The translations under genes were made by a program, and so were the position numbers. Under the pieces are notes generated by a model, which saw only the letters and a list, made by a program, of their open reading frames with translations, was not told where the DNA came from and did not search any database. A stretch of 64,000 nucleotides of DNA from CATOSD01 sp965226695 (GTDB lineage: Bacteria > Chloroflexota > Dehalococcoidia > Lucifugimonadales > CATOSD01), in the NCBI GenBank assembly GCA_965226695.1, contig OZ245405.1:2914001-2978000 (forward strand). The letters run 5' to 3'. Positions 1-7,474 of this stretch are shown here, in pieces (the stretch's first letter is position 1; each line of letters starts with the position of its first letter).

Positions 1-567
1 AGTTTCCATCAAAACGTGCGACCAAATCTTCCTTGCAGTCTCGAAAATCTCCTCGGAAGATACATGATAGCTGTGCCTTGGGTCTTCGAGGACTTTGATG
101 TCTATCGAGTAGGCGTCGCTCATGGTTTCAAAGAACTCGTCTATTTGGCTTTCGATCTCAGCGTATGCATTAGAAGGCAGGGCAAGTTGATGCACTATCA
201 GAGGGCGCTTGTTTGCCAACGAGCGTGGCACCCTGTGCCGGTGCAGCTCCTCTGATGCCGTTGCCGAAAGCAGGACATGATGGAGTTCTGAGCGGCTCAC
301 CTGACAGCACAGAAAGCCAAAATCTGTTTTGGCGGCGTCCAGCCGCTGGAAACATCGGTACCCCATTTGAACGGAATCGAAATCAGCACTCTCTAGCGAC
401 GACACAAGTGGTGTCGTCGCATTAGCTAGATCCTGTCGCAGAGACTGCCAACCGGAAACTGACGACAATGAAACCTTCGCGATTTGGCAGGCTTCCCAAA
501 AGGTGAACAATTTAACCAAAGCGTTAGTATCCAGGAAGGCCAACTTTAGCAGATTCATGTTGGTCAT
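1..567 (-). CDS. PIN-domain protein, 3' end beyond left edge
   Basis: An open frame of 189 codons without a stop runs to base 1, so the gene is incomplete at its C-terminus. The ATG at 567 overlaps the TGA of the upstream ATPase gene in an ATGA arrangement, which indicates translational coupling. The N-terminus reads LAFLDTNALVKLF (Asp13), the first acidic motif of PIN ribonucleases. A second conserved-type acid lies in SRSELHHVLL (Glu94). PIN domains are Mg-dependent RNases, often toxins or effectors. The protein is already longer than a typical VapC toxin (about 130 residues), so it probably has an extra C-terminal domain. In this operon I infer an effector nuclease role. The remaining catalytic aspartates cannot be assigned with confidence. 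Confidence 0.75.
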   Translation of the reverse strand, partial: MTNMNLLKLAFLDTNALVKLFTFWEACQIAKVSLSSVSGWQSLRQDLANATTPLVSSLESADFDSVQMGYRCFQRLDAAKTDFGFLCCQVSRSELHHVLLSATASEELHRHRVPRSLANKRPLIVHQLALPSNAYAEIESQIDEFFETMSDAYSIDIKVLEDPRHSYHVSSEEIFETARKIWSHVLMET

Positions 568-1730
568 TCCGCCGAAAGACCTTCCGAAAGACTCGCCTCA
601 GCATCAACGAGAGAGTCCCTTGTAATGGGAGGGGCAATGTTGTTCTGGGCCGCAACGGCTAGTGAACGCCACAAGATCTTTATGAGAGTTCTCGGGCTAG
701 AGCGGTTTACGGCCTTTAGTTCTTGCAGTGCATCATCCTCGAACGGCCACAATGTCTCGCCTTGGTCATCTTCTCTAGCACTGCGCAACCGGTGGAGAAC
801 TAAGGCAAATGCGTCGTCGTCCGAAAGAGGCTTGAGCTCGAATTCACCGCCAAAACGATCGAGAAGCGCCGGTTCCAACACACTAGTTTGCTCCAAGCCT
901 TCTCGGGTGATAGAGAGGACAAGCCAGAATCTCTCCTCATCAGCGGCGTCCAATAGTCGTCGGAGTGTAGACGTGTATTCGTGAGACTGTCGTCTGGCCA
1001 AGCGCTTACCGAGAGCAACGTCTTCGAACTCGTCCAGCAGGAATGCGATTCCATCCCAGCCGTAAGCAAAGAGCAAGACTCGGATGAGAGCACTGAAATA
1101 GCGAGCTTCCTGGTTCTCTGCGACGACAGAGCTAGGTGACCTAGGTACAAAATCTCGAAAAGTGAAGAAGGGCCGGTCCCTAGTTCCGACTATTATCTGT
1201 GCGAATCGGAAGGACACTTCTTCTTCGTCGGTGAGCTTGAGAATTTGCAGAGCTGTGGCCAATCGCCTTTGGGCCTCGGTCTTGCTAGCTTGCGTTTGTA
1301 GGGATTCCAACCAAAGGTGAAACGGCGATTCAACAAACGAGGACTGGTTGGCAAACAGTCCGTGTTCGTTGGAAAGTGCCTGCCACACTGCTTTCGAAAA
1401 CTCGTAACGGCCGATCTGCCTGAGTAGCTCGTCCGCCAACGCGTAAAACGCCAAGCCAGGGTTGCCTATGTAATACGGCTGCACGCGATTCGGTCTAAAC
1501 TGCTGCTCCATCATCCAGTGCAGCACGTAGGTCTTGCCACTGCCGTAGCCGCCGACTACGGTCGTAGCCTTTGGTCCTTCCCCACCTGATAGTGCGGTGA
1601 ACACGGATCCCAGCTCCGTAGACCAAGATGACGGGACCCACAGCTCTTTAGCAAAGGCCGTACCGGTTGCGGCAGGTGGAAATGGATTGAATTTAAGTCC
1701 ATAGCGGGCGAAGAGTTCAGACTGATCCAT
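564..1730 (-). CDS. AAA-type P-loop ATPase of methyltransferase-linked operon
   Basis: The 388-residue protein has a Walker A motif GGYGSGKT at residues 60-67 and a Walker B motif LLDEFED at 231-237. SITREGLEQ follows as a sensor-like segment, and DRFGGEFELKPL further downstream resembles the ORC/Cdc6 and BREX-type DUF2791 ATPases. An NPFPPA motif sits near the N-terminus, as in many STAND/AAA defence ATPases. It is predicted to be cytoplasmic. Its start overlaps the end of the upstream gene by 14 bases and its stop overlaps the PIN gene by 4 bases, so the three are almost certainly co-translated. Codon use is more AT-rich than in the housekeeping genes, consistent with horizontal transfer. 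The family assignment is only to the P-loop superfamily. Confidence 0.85.
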   Translation of the reverse strand: MDQSELFARYGLKFNPFPPAATGTAFAKELWVPSSWSTELGSVFTALSGGEGPKATTVVGGYGSGKTYVLHWMMEQQFRPNRVQPYYIGNPGLAFYALADELLRQIGRYEFSKAVWQALSNEHGLFANQSSFVESPFHLWLESLQTQASKTEAQRRLATALQILKLTDEEEVSFRFAQIIVGTRDRPFFTFRDFVPRSPSSVVAENQEARYFSALIRVLLFAYGWDGIAFLLDEFEDVALGKRLARRQSHEYTSTLRRLLDAADEERFWLVLSITREGLEQTSVLEPALLDRFGGEFELKPLSDDDAFALVLHRLRSAREDDQGETLWPFEDDALQELKAVNRSSPRTLIKILWRSLAVAAQNNIAPPITRDSLVDAEASLSEGLSAE

Positions 1731-2739
1731 GAGTATCCTCCCGGGCGAAACGCGATTCCAGTTTGTCCACGATCCCTCGGTGAACCTTTAGATGGGATAC
1801 TAGTCCACCGTCGGGTGGACTTAGAAATCCAGACAAAACGAGTTGGTGGATTCTTTCTGAACGGCCAAAAAGAATCATGCGTTCACTCACAAAGACCGGA
1901 GCCACGTCTCCTGAAAAATCCTTGAGCCAGGTCTGCAGTCTGTCCCGAAAGAGGCTTATGGGGACCTTCAGCCGACTAGCTGCACTCAACAGGAGGTCGC
2001 TGACTCGTGGCATGGCCCAGTCGCCTTCGAAGCGTAACTCTTCGTACAAGGCTCGATCCATCGAAATCGGCTCATAGCGCCAGTTCAGTCCAATCGGGAA
2101 AATGTGATGTCCTTGTCCTACTTGGTAAAGCTCATCTAGGAATCGAAGTTGCTCGATTCCCCAGCGCCGCATGCCGAAGTGAATCGCTTGGACAGCATTG
2201 TACCCGACGTGTCTTATGGGTAGATTGGGATTGCCTGCTCCGTACAAGAGGACTGATGCAGGGTACTTCCTCTTCGAATGAGGAGGCTTTTCAACGTTCT
2301 CCTCTAGCTGCAGCCTTATTGGTTTGGCGGCCTGGATGAATTCAGGAATTGAGTGTGGCCGGTCCCCTGGCACGAAAGCACTCCAAAAGACCTCGTAGCA
2401 GTCGGCATTAGATAAGACTCTTTCGCTAAAGAGAAGACGTTGCTCCTGGCTCAAGCCGTTCCGTGTGTCGGTCGAAGCCATCATTTCGCAATCGTCCCCT
2501 GCTAAACTAGGGAAGAAACGCCCTCTACCTTTTCTTACAAAGCCCAACTGCTCAAGAGCTCGTCGGTGGTGGTATCGGCTTGAATTCCCCAAAGGCTTAC
2601 CGGAGGCAACAAAGACACCTTGTGCTATGGCCACTTTATCCAATTCACTAGAGGTGAGAACGCCAGGTGCCGATGCAACTATCGCGAATAGACCGGCCAA
2701 ACGACTGAAATCGAGCCATCGCATCCAGTACGCGCTCAT
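1717..2739 (-). CDS. Unrecognised 340-residue protein with winged-helix-like N-terminus
   Basis: I do not recognise this family. Residues about 20-75 (SSELDKVAIAQG to LGFVRKGRGRFFPS) look like a winged-helix DNA-binding fold: helices, a YHHRRALEQLGF recognition-like segment, then a basic wing. The middle contains RHVGYNAVQAIHFGMRRWG and the C-terminal third is helical. No catalytic motif is evident. The gene begins 4 bases after the methyltransferase stop and overlaps the ATPase start by 14 bases, so it belongs to the same transcription unit. A DNA-recognition or specificity role linking methyltransferase and ATPase is inference only. Confidence 0.7.
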   Translation of the reverse strand: MSAYWMRWLDFSRLAGLFAIVASAPGVLTSSELDKVAIAQGVFVASGKPLGNSSRYHHRRALEQLGFVRKGRGRFFPSLAGDDCEMMASTDTRNGLSQEQRLLFSERVLSNADCYEVFWSAFVPGDRPHSIPEFIQAAKPIRLQLEENVEKPPHSKRKYPASVLLYGAGNPNLPIRHVGYNAVQAIHFGMRRWGIEQLRFLDELYQVGQGHHIFPIGLNWRYEPISMDRALYEELRFEGDWAMPRVSDLLLSAASRLKVPISLFRDRLQTWLKDFSGDVAPVFVSERMILFGRSERIHQLVLSGFLSPPDGGLVSHLKVHRGIVDKLESRFAREDTHGSV

Positions 2740-2743
2740 TACA

Positions 2744-3985
2744 CTACGCCTTCGAGAACAGAACTACCGATTCACGCGACGGCTCTTTCCCATACCGCCC
2801 CATCTGTTGCGCGCTGTTGCCACGAAGACGCATCACCCAGGCCGTGTCAAAGTCAAGCCCAACTTGCATTGCCAAGTTCGCGAGCACCTCATCGACCGGA
2901 ACCATCATGCCGGCATGACGTACATTCCCTACAACCAGGGCTGCGCGTCCGCCGGGGCGAAGAACACGGGATACCTCCTGAAGTGACAAAAACATATCTT
3001 CGAAATAGCCACGAACCATTCGCTCAACTCGAATGTCCGCATTGGATTGCAGGAACTCTAGTACGGGGCGAAGAATGGCTGGAACCTGAAAAGCGACAAG
3101 TCGGGTAGACCACTCATCTGACTCCTTGGCTTCTACGTGCGAGCGTAAAGACTTTCTTCGGAGATCCTTGATAGCTGACTCGGTTTCGCCAAGTAGAAGC
3201 AATCCTATGTGAAATACGCGTGAATAATCGTGTCGATTGGGATACGGGGGAGAAGTGAGGACTGCGTCAACAGAACCTGTTGGCAACGGCAGCGTACGTG
3301 CATCCCCTAGGCAGGTCGCAGTCGGAGTAGAATCGAAGTCGAGCGCAGAAACCCCGATGTCGGTCAACATCTGCGTTACTCGCTGCTCAAAAACATCTCT
3401 TACCTCGTGTCCCCTGTCTGGGCTCTCGGTCCACCTGAACCATCCTCCATCGGAAACCGCTCTGGTGAAAACGTATGCAGTAGAAAGAGCGGCCATTAGG
3501 AAGAAGCCCCGTTCGGTCTCAGGTAGCTCTCCAATAGCTTTAAAAATCGTGCACAGTTCCACCAATTCGTTGTCGCTAAAAGCGTCCCGCAGCCTTTGAG
3601 GAAGACCAGACGGTAAAAACCCTTCTCCACTGTAGTCTCTTATCTGTTGGCTACACACGCGTAGCGATTCTACCTCGTAAGTTGCGGTCTTGGCCCTGGA
3701 GACCGTAACTGCCAATGGTGAAATGTCGTAACCTATCGCCGACATTCCTATTCCCTTGGCGGCGACCAGAGTCGTACCGGAGCCGGCGAAGTTATCCAAC
3801 AGCACCGAACCTCGTGGGATCGCCCAATAGTCTACAATCTGTTCGACAAGCCGAAATGAGTAGCTATGGAGGAAATAGAACCATCGATGTATCGGAGCAT
3901 CTCGTAGGTCTCTAGATGTTGCCATACTTGCGAGTTCGGGCCGATGCGTAAAGTTTTCAGGCAAGTTTCGTAGAATATCATTCAT
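2744..3985 (-). CDS. DNA methyltransferase (TSPPY-type, N4-cytosine or N6-adenine)
   Basis: The 413-residue SAM-dependent DNA methyltransferase carries motif I FAGSGTT at 66-72, followed by GYDISPLAV (acidic motif II), and the catalytic motif IV TSPPY at 244-248. The order, SAM site before catalytic site with a long intervening segment, is of the FxGxG-first kind. TSPPY is frequent in N4-cytosine enzymes but N6-adenine activity cannot be excluded. A C-terminal LRPGGRAALVVGNVRH strand resembles motif X/VIII regions of COG0863-type enzymes. No cognate restriction endonuclease of classical type lies beside it; the partners are an ATPase and a PIN protein. The ATG at 3985 lies inside the end of a micro-ORF, so translation is probably coupled. 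Confidence 0.9.
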   Translation of the reverse strand: MNDILRNLPENFTHRPELASMATSRDLRDAPIHRWFYFLHSYSFRLVEQIVDYWAIPRGSVLLDNFAGSGTTLVAAKGIGMSAIGYDISPLAVTVSRAKTATYEVESLRVCSQQIRDYSGEGFLPSGLPQRLRDAFSDNELVELCTIFKAIGELPETERGFFLMAALSTAYVFTRAVSDGGWFRWTESPDRGHEVRDVFEQRVTQMLTDIGVSALDFDSTPTATCLGDARTLPLPTGSVDAVLTSPPYPNRHDYSRVFHIGLLLLGETESAIKDLRRKSLRSHVEAKESDEWSTRLVAFQVPAILRPVLEFLQSNADIRVERMVRGYFEDMFLSLQEVSRVLRPGGRAALVVGNVRHAGMMVPVDEVLANLAMQVGLDFDTAWVMRLRGNSAQQMGRYGKEPSRESVVLFSKA

Positions 3986-4073
3986 GGCAAGGGTTTGGTT
4001 GAAGGGGAGTCTGGATGGGATCCTCTTGATAGCCTGCTTCTTTCAGTTGCCCATAGACGTCAGCGTGTGACAT
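3978..4073 (-). CDS. 31-residue micro-ORF between HTH gene and methyltransferase
   Basis: An ATG at 4073 lies 3 bases after the HTH gene's TAG stop and opens a 31-codon frame. It begins MSHADVYGQLKEAGYQ, has a Gln/Pro-rich tail, and ends at TGA 3978, so it overlaps the methyltransferase ATG by 8 bases. The frame exactly fills an otherwise unexplained gap in a tightly packed operon, and its composition is like a real soluble peptide. It could be a small subunit, a coupling leader peptide, or chance. No family is recognised. Confidence 0.5.
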   Translation of the reverse strand: MSHADVYGQLKEAGYQEDPIQTPLQPNPCHE

Positions 4074-4076
4074 GTC

Positions 4077-4316
4077 CTAAACTCTCTGCTTCATGGAATC
4101 GCCGAATCTTTCGTCCGGGCTTGCGCTGTTGGAGAAATTTGCGTCTCCCAACTTGACCCATGCTTCCACCTCGGACAATCGGAACTTCCAGAAGTGGCTA
4201 ACACCGTGAGCGGGCATTCCTTTAGTGTCGATCCACCGGTACACGGTGTTGCGGGCTACATCTAAGATGTTCGGCAACCTCTGAGACAGAATCCAGTGCG
4301 TGTCTCTTGCTTCCAT
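4077..4316 (-). CDS. Small excisionase/MerR-like helix-turn-helix protein
   Basis: The 79-residue protein contains WILSQRLPNILDVARNTVY followed by RWIDTKGMPAHGVSHFWKF and RLSEVEAWV. This is the layout of excisionase-family HTH_17 domains: helix, recognition helix with TVYRWI, wing, then the hallmark R-x-S-E-V-E-A-W-V ending. The ATG at 4316 is preceded by a GGGGGG-type ribosome-binding site. The frame stays open upstream, but that extension is not conserved in character. It is the first gene of the left-edge operon and may act as autoregulator, or as an excisionase if the cassette is mobile. Confidence 0.75.
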   Translation of the reverse strand: MEARDTHWILSQRLPNILDVARNTVYRWIDTKGMPAHGVSHFWKFRLSEVEAWVKLGDANFSNSASPDERFGDSMKQRV

Positions 4317-4733
4317 GGCTGAATCCCCCCTTGCGCGACGTCCAAGTGTACGGCCAATTCGCAATTTATGACGCACAATGTATCCCGACATCGCACAAGG
4401 CGTCAATCTATAGCGGGGGGTGTAAGCTGAACCAGCCACTGTCAGACGGAGGCGAGACCATTCTGGACGCCATAGACGCCATCCAGGGCAATGACATTGC
4501 ATTTGTATTCATAATGCACACGCCGGTGGACGACACGGGGTCCGGGTTGTAGATAGTCAAGAAGCATTGGTCGGGAACATTCGGCGCCTATGCAAAGTTC
4601 CCAGGCCAAAGCAGCCCAATCCCCAGGGCAAACGCCCTGGGACCGCAGCGATATCTGAAGTACGCCAAAGCGTGGAGTGAGAATGAGCGCGCATAACTGG
4701 AGGATGCTGCGGCACGAGAACCAGCCGGTGCCC
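4317..4733. other. Intergenic stretch at the edge of the AT-richer operon
   Basis: No convincing gene was found in these 417 bases. The part next to 4316 must hold the promoter of the minus-strand operon, but I see no clean -35/-10 pair. Base composition changes from AT-richer (left) to G+C-rich (right) here, so this is a candidate border of the acquired segment. No tRNA gene or direct repeat marking an attachment site was visible. Confidence 0.5.
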
Positions 4734-5903
4734 CTAAAACTGCCCGCGCGGCTCCAGCCCCAGGTAGAACCGGCCCGCGGTGTCGTAGTGGGTCATCCGG
4801 CCCTGGAGGTGCTGCGTGATGACGTGGACGTCCTGGAAACGCCGCTGGATGGGGTGGCCCTTGAAGATCGCGCCGGAGCCGCACAGGTTGTACGCCGAGT
4901 CCACCACCTGGGCGGCAAGGCGGATGGCGTGGGTGGTGGCGATCCGCAGCGAGATACGGTCCTCGACCGTGAGGGAGCCGTTGAGCTGGGCGCTCTGCCA
5001 GACCTGGCCGACCGCCTCGCGCAGAAAGGCCTTCGCCGAGCGCCAGGTGGCCATCGCCTCGCCAACCTGCCGCTGGGTTGTGGTGTAGTCGCGCAGCTTG
5101 CCGCGCAGACGAGCCGGCACCTTGCCGCCCGCGACGTCTATGGCCGTGTCCAGTGCGGCGCGCGCCACGCCCAGAGTTACGGTGGAGAAGCCGGACGCGA
5201 ACAGCAGCGTGGTGGGTAGCACGTAGAGCGGGCCGTTTTCCCTGGGCGGCCAGGTGACGCTGAAGGTGCGGATCGAGGGCACGAACAGCCCGTCGACCTC
5301 GAACCCGTAGCTGGCGGTGCCGCGCAGCCCGTTCACGTGCCAGTCGTCTACTATGTTCACGGCGCTCTTCGGCACCAGCATCACGGGGGCGTCCTGGTCG
5401 TCGACCGCGGGCGGTCCTGTCTCGCCATCCGCCGCTACCGGAGCCATCGCGGCTATCCACGTGGCGTGGTCGCTGCCGGTGCTGAAGGTCCAACGGCCCG
5501 AAATCAGGTAGCCGCCGTCCGCGGGCTCCGCCCTGGACCCTGGGAGGGGCGGACCGTTCGTGACGACGGCGCGCGGGTCGGCCCATATCTCTCGCGCCGT
5601 CTGCAGCGACATGCGCATGGAGTTGGTCGCCCAGACGTTGTTCTGGTTGAAGGTCCAGGCCGTGCTGGCGTCGACCTCGGCGAACACTTCCACCAGGCAC
5701 AGGTAGTCGGGCAGGTCCAGCTCAGCGCCGCCGAGCGAGCGGGGCACCAGCAACCGGAAGAAGCCCTTGTCCGCCATGTCGTGCGCCAGCTCATCGGGCA
5801 GCTCGCGCGCATCGTCGATGTGCTCGGCGTGTAGCGCCACCCTAGCCGCGAACTCTCGCGCGGTGTCCAAATAGCTGCCTATGTCGTATCCGGTTGCTGT
5901 CAT
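4734..5903 (-). CDS. Acyl-CoA dehydrogenase-like flavoprotein
   Basis: The 389-residue protein follows the acyl-CoA dehydrogenase fold. It has an N-terminal helical domain (MADKGFFRLLVPRSLGGAE, about 45-65), a middle beta domain (WTFSTGSDHATWIAAMAPV) and a C-terminal helical bundle (LCGSGAIFKGHPIQRRFQD, with the typical RxxxD near the end). The GGAELDLPDYL and NQNNVWATN stretches resemble the HsaA/DszC group of FMN/FAD-dependent oxygenases as much as true dehydrogenases, so the substrate is not predictable. The ATG at 5903 is the natural start. It stands alone, followed on the same strand by no obvious pathway partner. Confidence 0.85.
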   Translation of the reverse strand: MTATGYDIGSYLDTAREFAARVALHAEHIDDARELPDELAHDMADKGFFRLLVPRSLGGAELDLPDYLCLVEVFAEVDASTAWTFNQNNVWATNSMRMSLQTAREIWADPRAVVTNGPPLPGSRAEPADGGYLISGRWTFSTGSDHATWIAAMAPVAADGETGPPAVDDQDAPVMLVPKSAVNIVDDWHVNGLRGTASYGFEVDGLFVPSIRTFSVTWPPRENGPLYVLPTTLLFASGFSTVTLGVARAALDTAIDVAGGKVPARLRGKLRDYTTTQRQVGEAMATWRSAKAFLREAVGQVWQSAQLNGSLTVEDRISLRIATTHAIRLAAQVVDSAYNLCGSGAIFKGHPIQRRFQDVHVITQHLQGRMTHYDTAGRFYLGLEPRGQF

Positions 5904-5982
5904 AACGATCTATCGATGGCCCGCGCTCGGATTGCAGACTCCGGGTCTTCTCCCGGAGCGCCGGGCGGGGACAAGTTCCCGC

Positions 5983-6471
5983 CTACAGGTGTTCCTTGTT
6001 GAAGAAGTGCCTTTCGAGGCCCCACTTACGGCTGCCGAGAACTCCGATGATGCCGGCGATGATGAACCATAGTATCGTCACCTCGCCCCCGTGCGCCACG
6101 AACGCGTTGCCGCCGTCCGGGGGGTTGGGGTACAGGTGCGGCCAGGGCCACACCGGACTGAGCGCGGCGTGAACCCCAAAGTACGCTACGATCATCATCA
6201 CCACCAGCGCTCCGGCCCCCAATCGGGTCAGAATGCCGAACCCGATGAAGATGGCCGCCGCAAGCTCCACCCAGCCCGCTATGTCGACGAGGAGGCCTAG
6301 CCCGTTCGGGTTCGCGCCGGCGGGGAAGTCCCAGAGCAGGAACGCCTTCTGGGCACCGTGCAGTCCGACCAGGACCGCGAAGACAATCCGGAACAACAGG
6401 TAGAACTCGTCGGTGTGCGGCTGGATGAATCTGCCGAAGAATCCCTGGTCTTGTGGGTTTCCCCCTGTCAT
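5983..6471 (-). CDS. DoxX family membrane protein
   Basis: The 162-residue protein has four predicted membrane helices. RIVFAVLVGLHGAQKAFLLW and GLLVDIAGWVELAAAIFIGF are followed by two more near residues 85-105 and 130-150. The GxxK and GxxELxxG-type glycine motifs are those of DoxX-like proteins, quinone- or stress-associated small membrane subunits. I chose the ATG at 6471 because GGAAAGGAGAG precedes it at suitable spacing; an in-frame start 39 bases upstream lacks this. The C-terminus is predicted to be cytoplasmic. Confidence 0.85.
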   Translation of the reverse strand: MTGGNPQDQGFFGRFIQPHTDEFYLLFRIVFAVLVGLHGAQKAFLLWDFPAGANPNGLGLLVDIAGWVELAAAIFIGFGILTRLGAGALVVMMIVAYFGVHAALSPVWPWPHLYPNPPDGGNAFVAHGGEVTILWFIIAGIIGVLGSRKWGLERHFFNKEHL

Positions 6472-6545
6472 GGCCACGCTCTCCTTTCCCCACTCCCCAC
6501 TTGCTCCCATCCAGCATCCTTGGACGCAGGGCTTTGGACGCCCCG

Positions 6546-6953
6546 CTAAGGCCCGAACAGCACGCGCTCCAGCGTGAGCGTGATGACCGCGAACCGCTCA
6601 GCCATCAGTTCACGCATGTACTCGTCCACGTTCTCTGGGCTTTCGTAGCGCTCCACGATGGCGCGCACCTGCGGCCAGACTCCGTCGCCGTGTGCGAGAT
6701 CGGCTTGACCGTAGAGCGCGGCGTACTCCGTCCCCCGCTCGCCCGCGTAGACGCACACCGAAACGCGGGGGTCGCGCCGCAGGTTGCGCACCTTTACGCT
6801 ACCCTCGTTGGCCGCGACTGTCAGCCGCCCGTCCTCGAACCCGTACCACACCGGCGTCACCTGCGGCGTTCCGTCCCTGCCCACGGTCGCCACCACGGCG
6901 ATGCGTGCAGGCAGCAGGAATTTCGCGAGGCGCTCTGCGTCAAACTCTGCCAA
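6546..6953 (-). CDS. PPOX-class (pyridoxamine oxidase-fold) F420/FMN-binding protein
   Basis: The protein is 135 residues if it starts at the TTG at 6953, which has GAGGGAG six bases upstream; longer in-frame starts look non-coding. IAVVATVGRDGTPQVTPVWYGFEDGRL and KVRNLRRDPRVSVCVY are the split-barrel signatures of the PPOX superfamily, where the RDG and the RNLRRDPR segment contact the flavin or F420 phosphate. Members reduce or oxidise small molecules with F420 or FMN. The substrate is unknown. It is divergent from the alkyltransferase-like gene at 7114. Confidence 0.85.
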   Translation of the reverse strand: MAEFDAERLAKFLLPARIAVVATVGRDGTPQVTPVWYGFEDGRLTVAANEGSVKVRNLRRDPRVSVCVYAGERGTEYAALYGQADLAHGDGVWPQVRAIVERYESPENVDEYMRELMAERFAVITLTLERVLFGP

Positions 6954-7113
6954 TTCGCACTCCCTCAAAACCGTACTTAGATGAAGCGTGCCGACCGCTC
7001 TACGGTCCGGTCCGATTCTACCACGATCGAGAGCGAGGCGGCGCACCCGGCGTGGTAAAATTGGCCCGAACAGGGGCGCGCTCGCCCCACAACGCGGGAG
7101 ACCTTGAAGTTTT

Positions 7114-7440
7114 ATGCCAGGAAAGCACGGAGAGAGACCCGTCTACGAGCGAATCCTGGACGTCGTTCGCCGGATCCCCTACGGCCAGGTCGCCACCTAC
7201 GGGCAGGTCGCGTTGATAGCGGGCGGGTGCACGCCACGCATGGTGGGCTACTGCCTCGCCTCGCTTGACAACGACAGTGACGTGCCGTGGCAGCGCGTCA
7301 TTAACTACAAGGGCGGAATAAGCCCGCGGAGCACGGGCCACGGCAGCGAGTTGCAACGGCTGCTGCTCCAGGACGAGGGGGTCGAGTTCGACGAGATGGG
7401 CCGCGTGAGCTTTCGCAGGTTCGGCTGGATGGAGGACTAG
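7114..7440 (+). CDS. Alkyltransferase-like (ATL) DNA-binding protein
   Basis: The 108-residue protein is the DNA-binding domain of O6-alkylguanine methyltransferases (IPYGQVATYGQVALIAG, TPRMVGYCL helix-turn-helix with arginine finger). The catalytic PCHRV motif is replaced by PWQRVIN, so the alkyl-accepting cysteine is absent. Such ATL proteins bind O6-alkylguanine lesions without repairing them and hand them to nucleotide excision repair (known for ATL1 and E. coli YbaZ). A TAAAAT -10-like box lies at 7056-7061. A true methyltransferase is encoded separately at 36367. Confidence 0.9.
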   Translation: MPGKHGERPVYERILDVVRRIPYGQVATYGQVALIAGGCTPRMVGYCLASLDNDSDVPWQRVINYKGGISPRSTGHGSELQRLLLQDEGVEFDEMGRVSFRRFGWMED

Positions 7441-7474
7441 CGGCGCGGCGAACTCTCCCGTGCCCTCAGCCTGT

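Noticed and set aside
4307..4552. 81-codon plus-strand frame upstream of the left operon
   Set aside because: No ribosome-binding site or family similarity, and it overlaps the probable promoter of the HTH gene.
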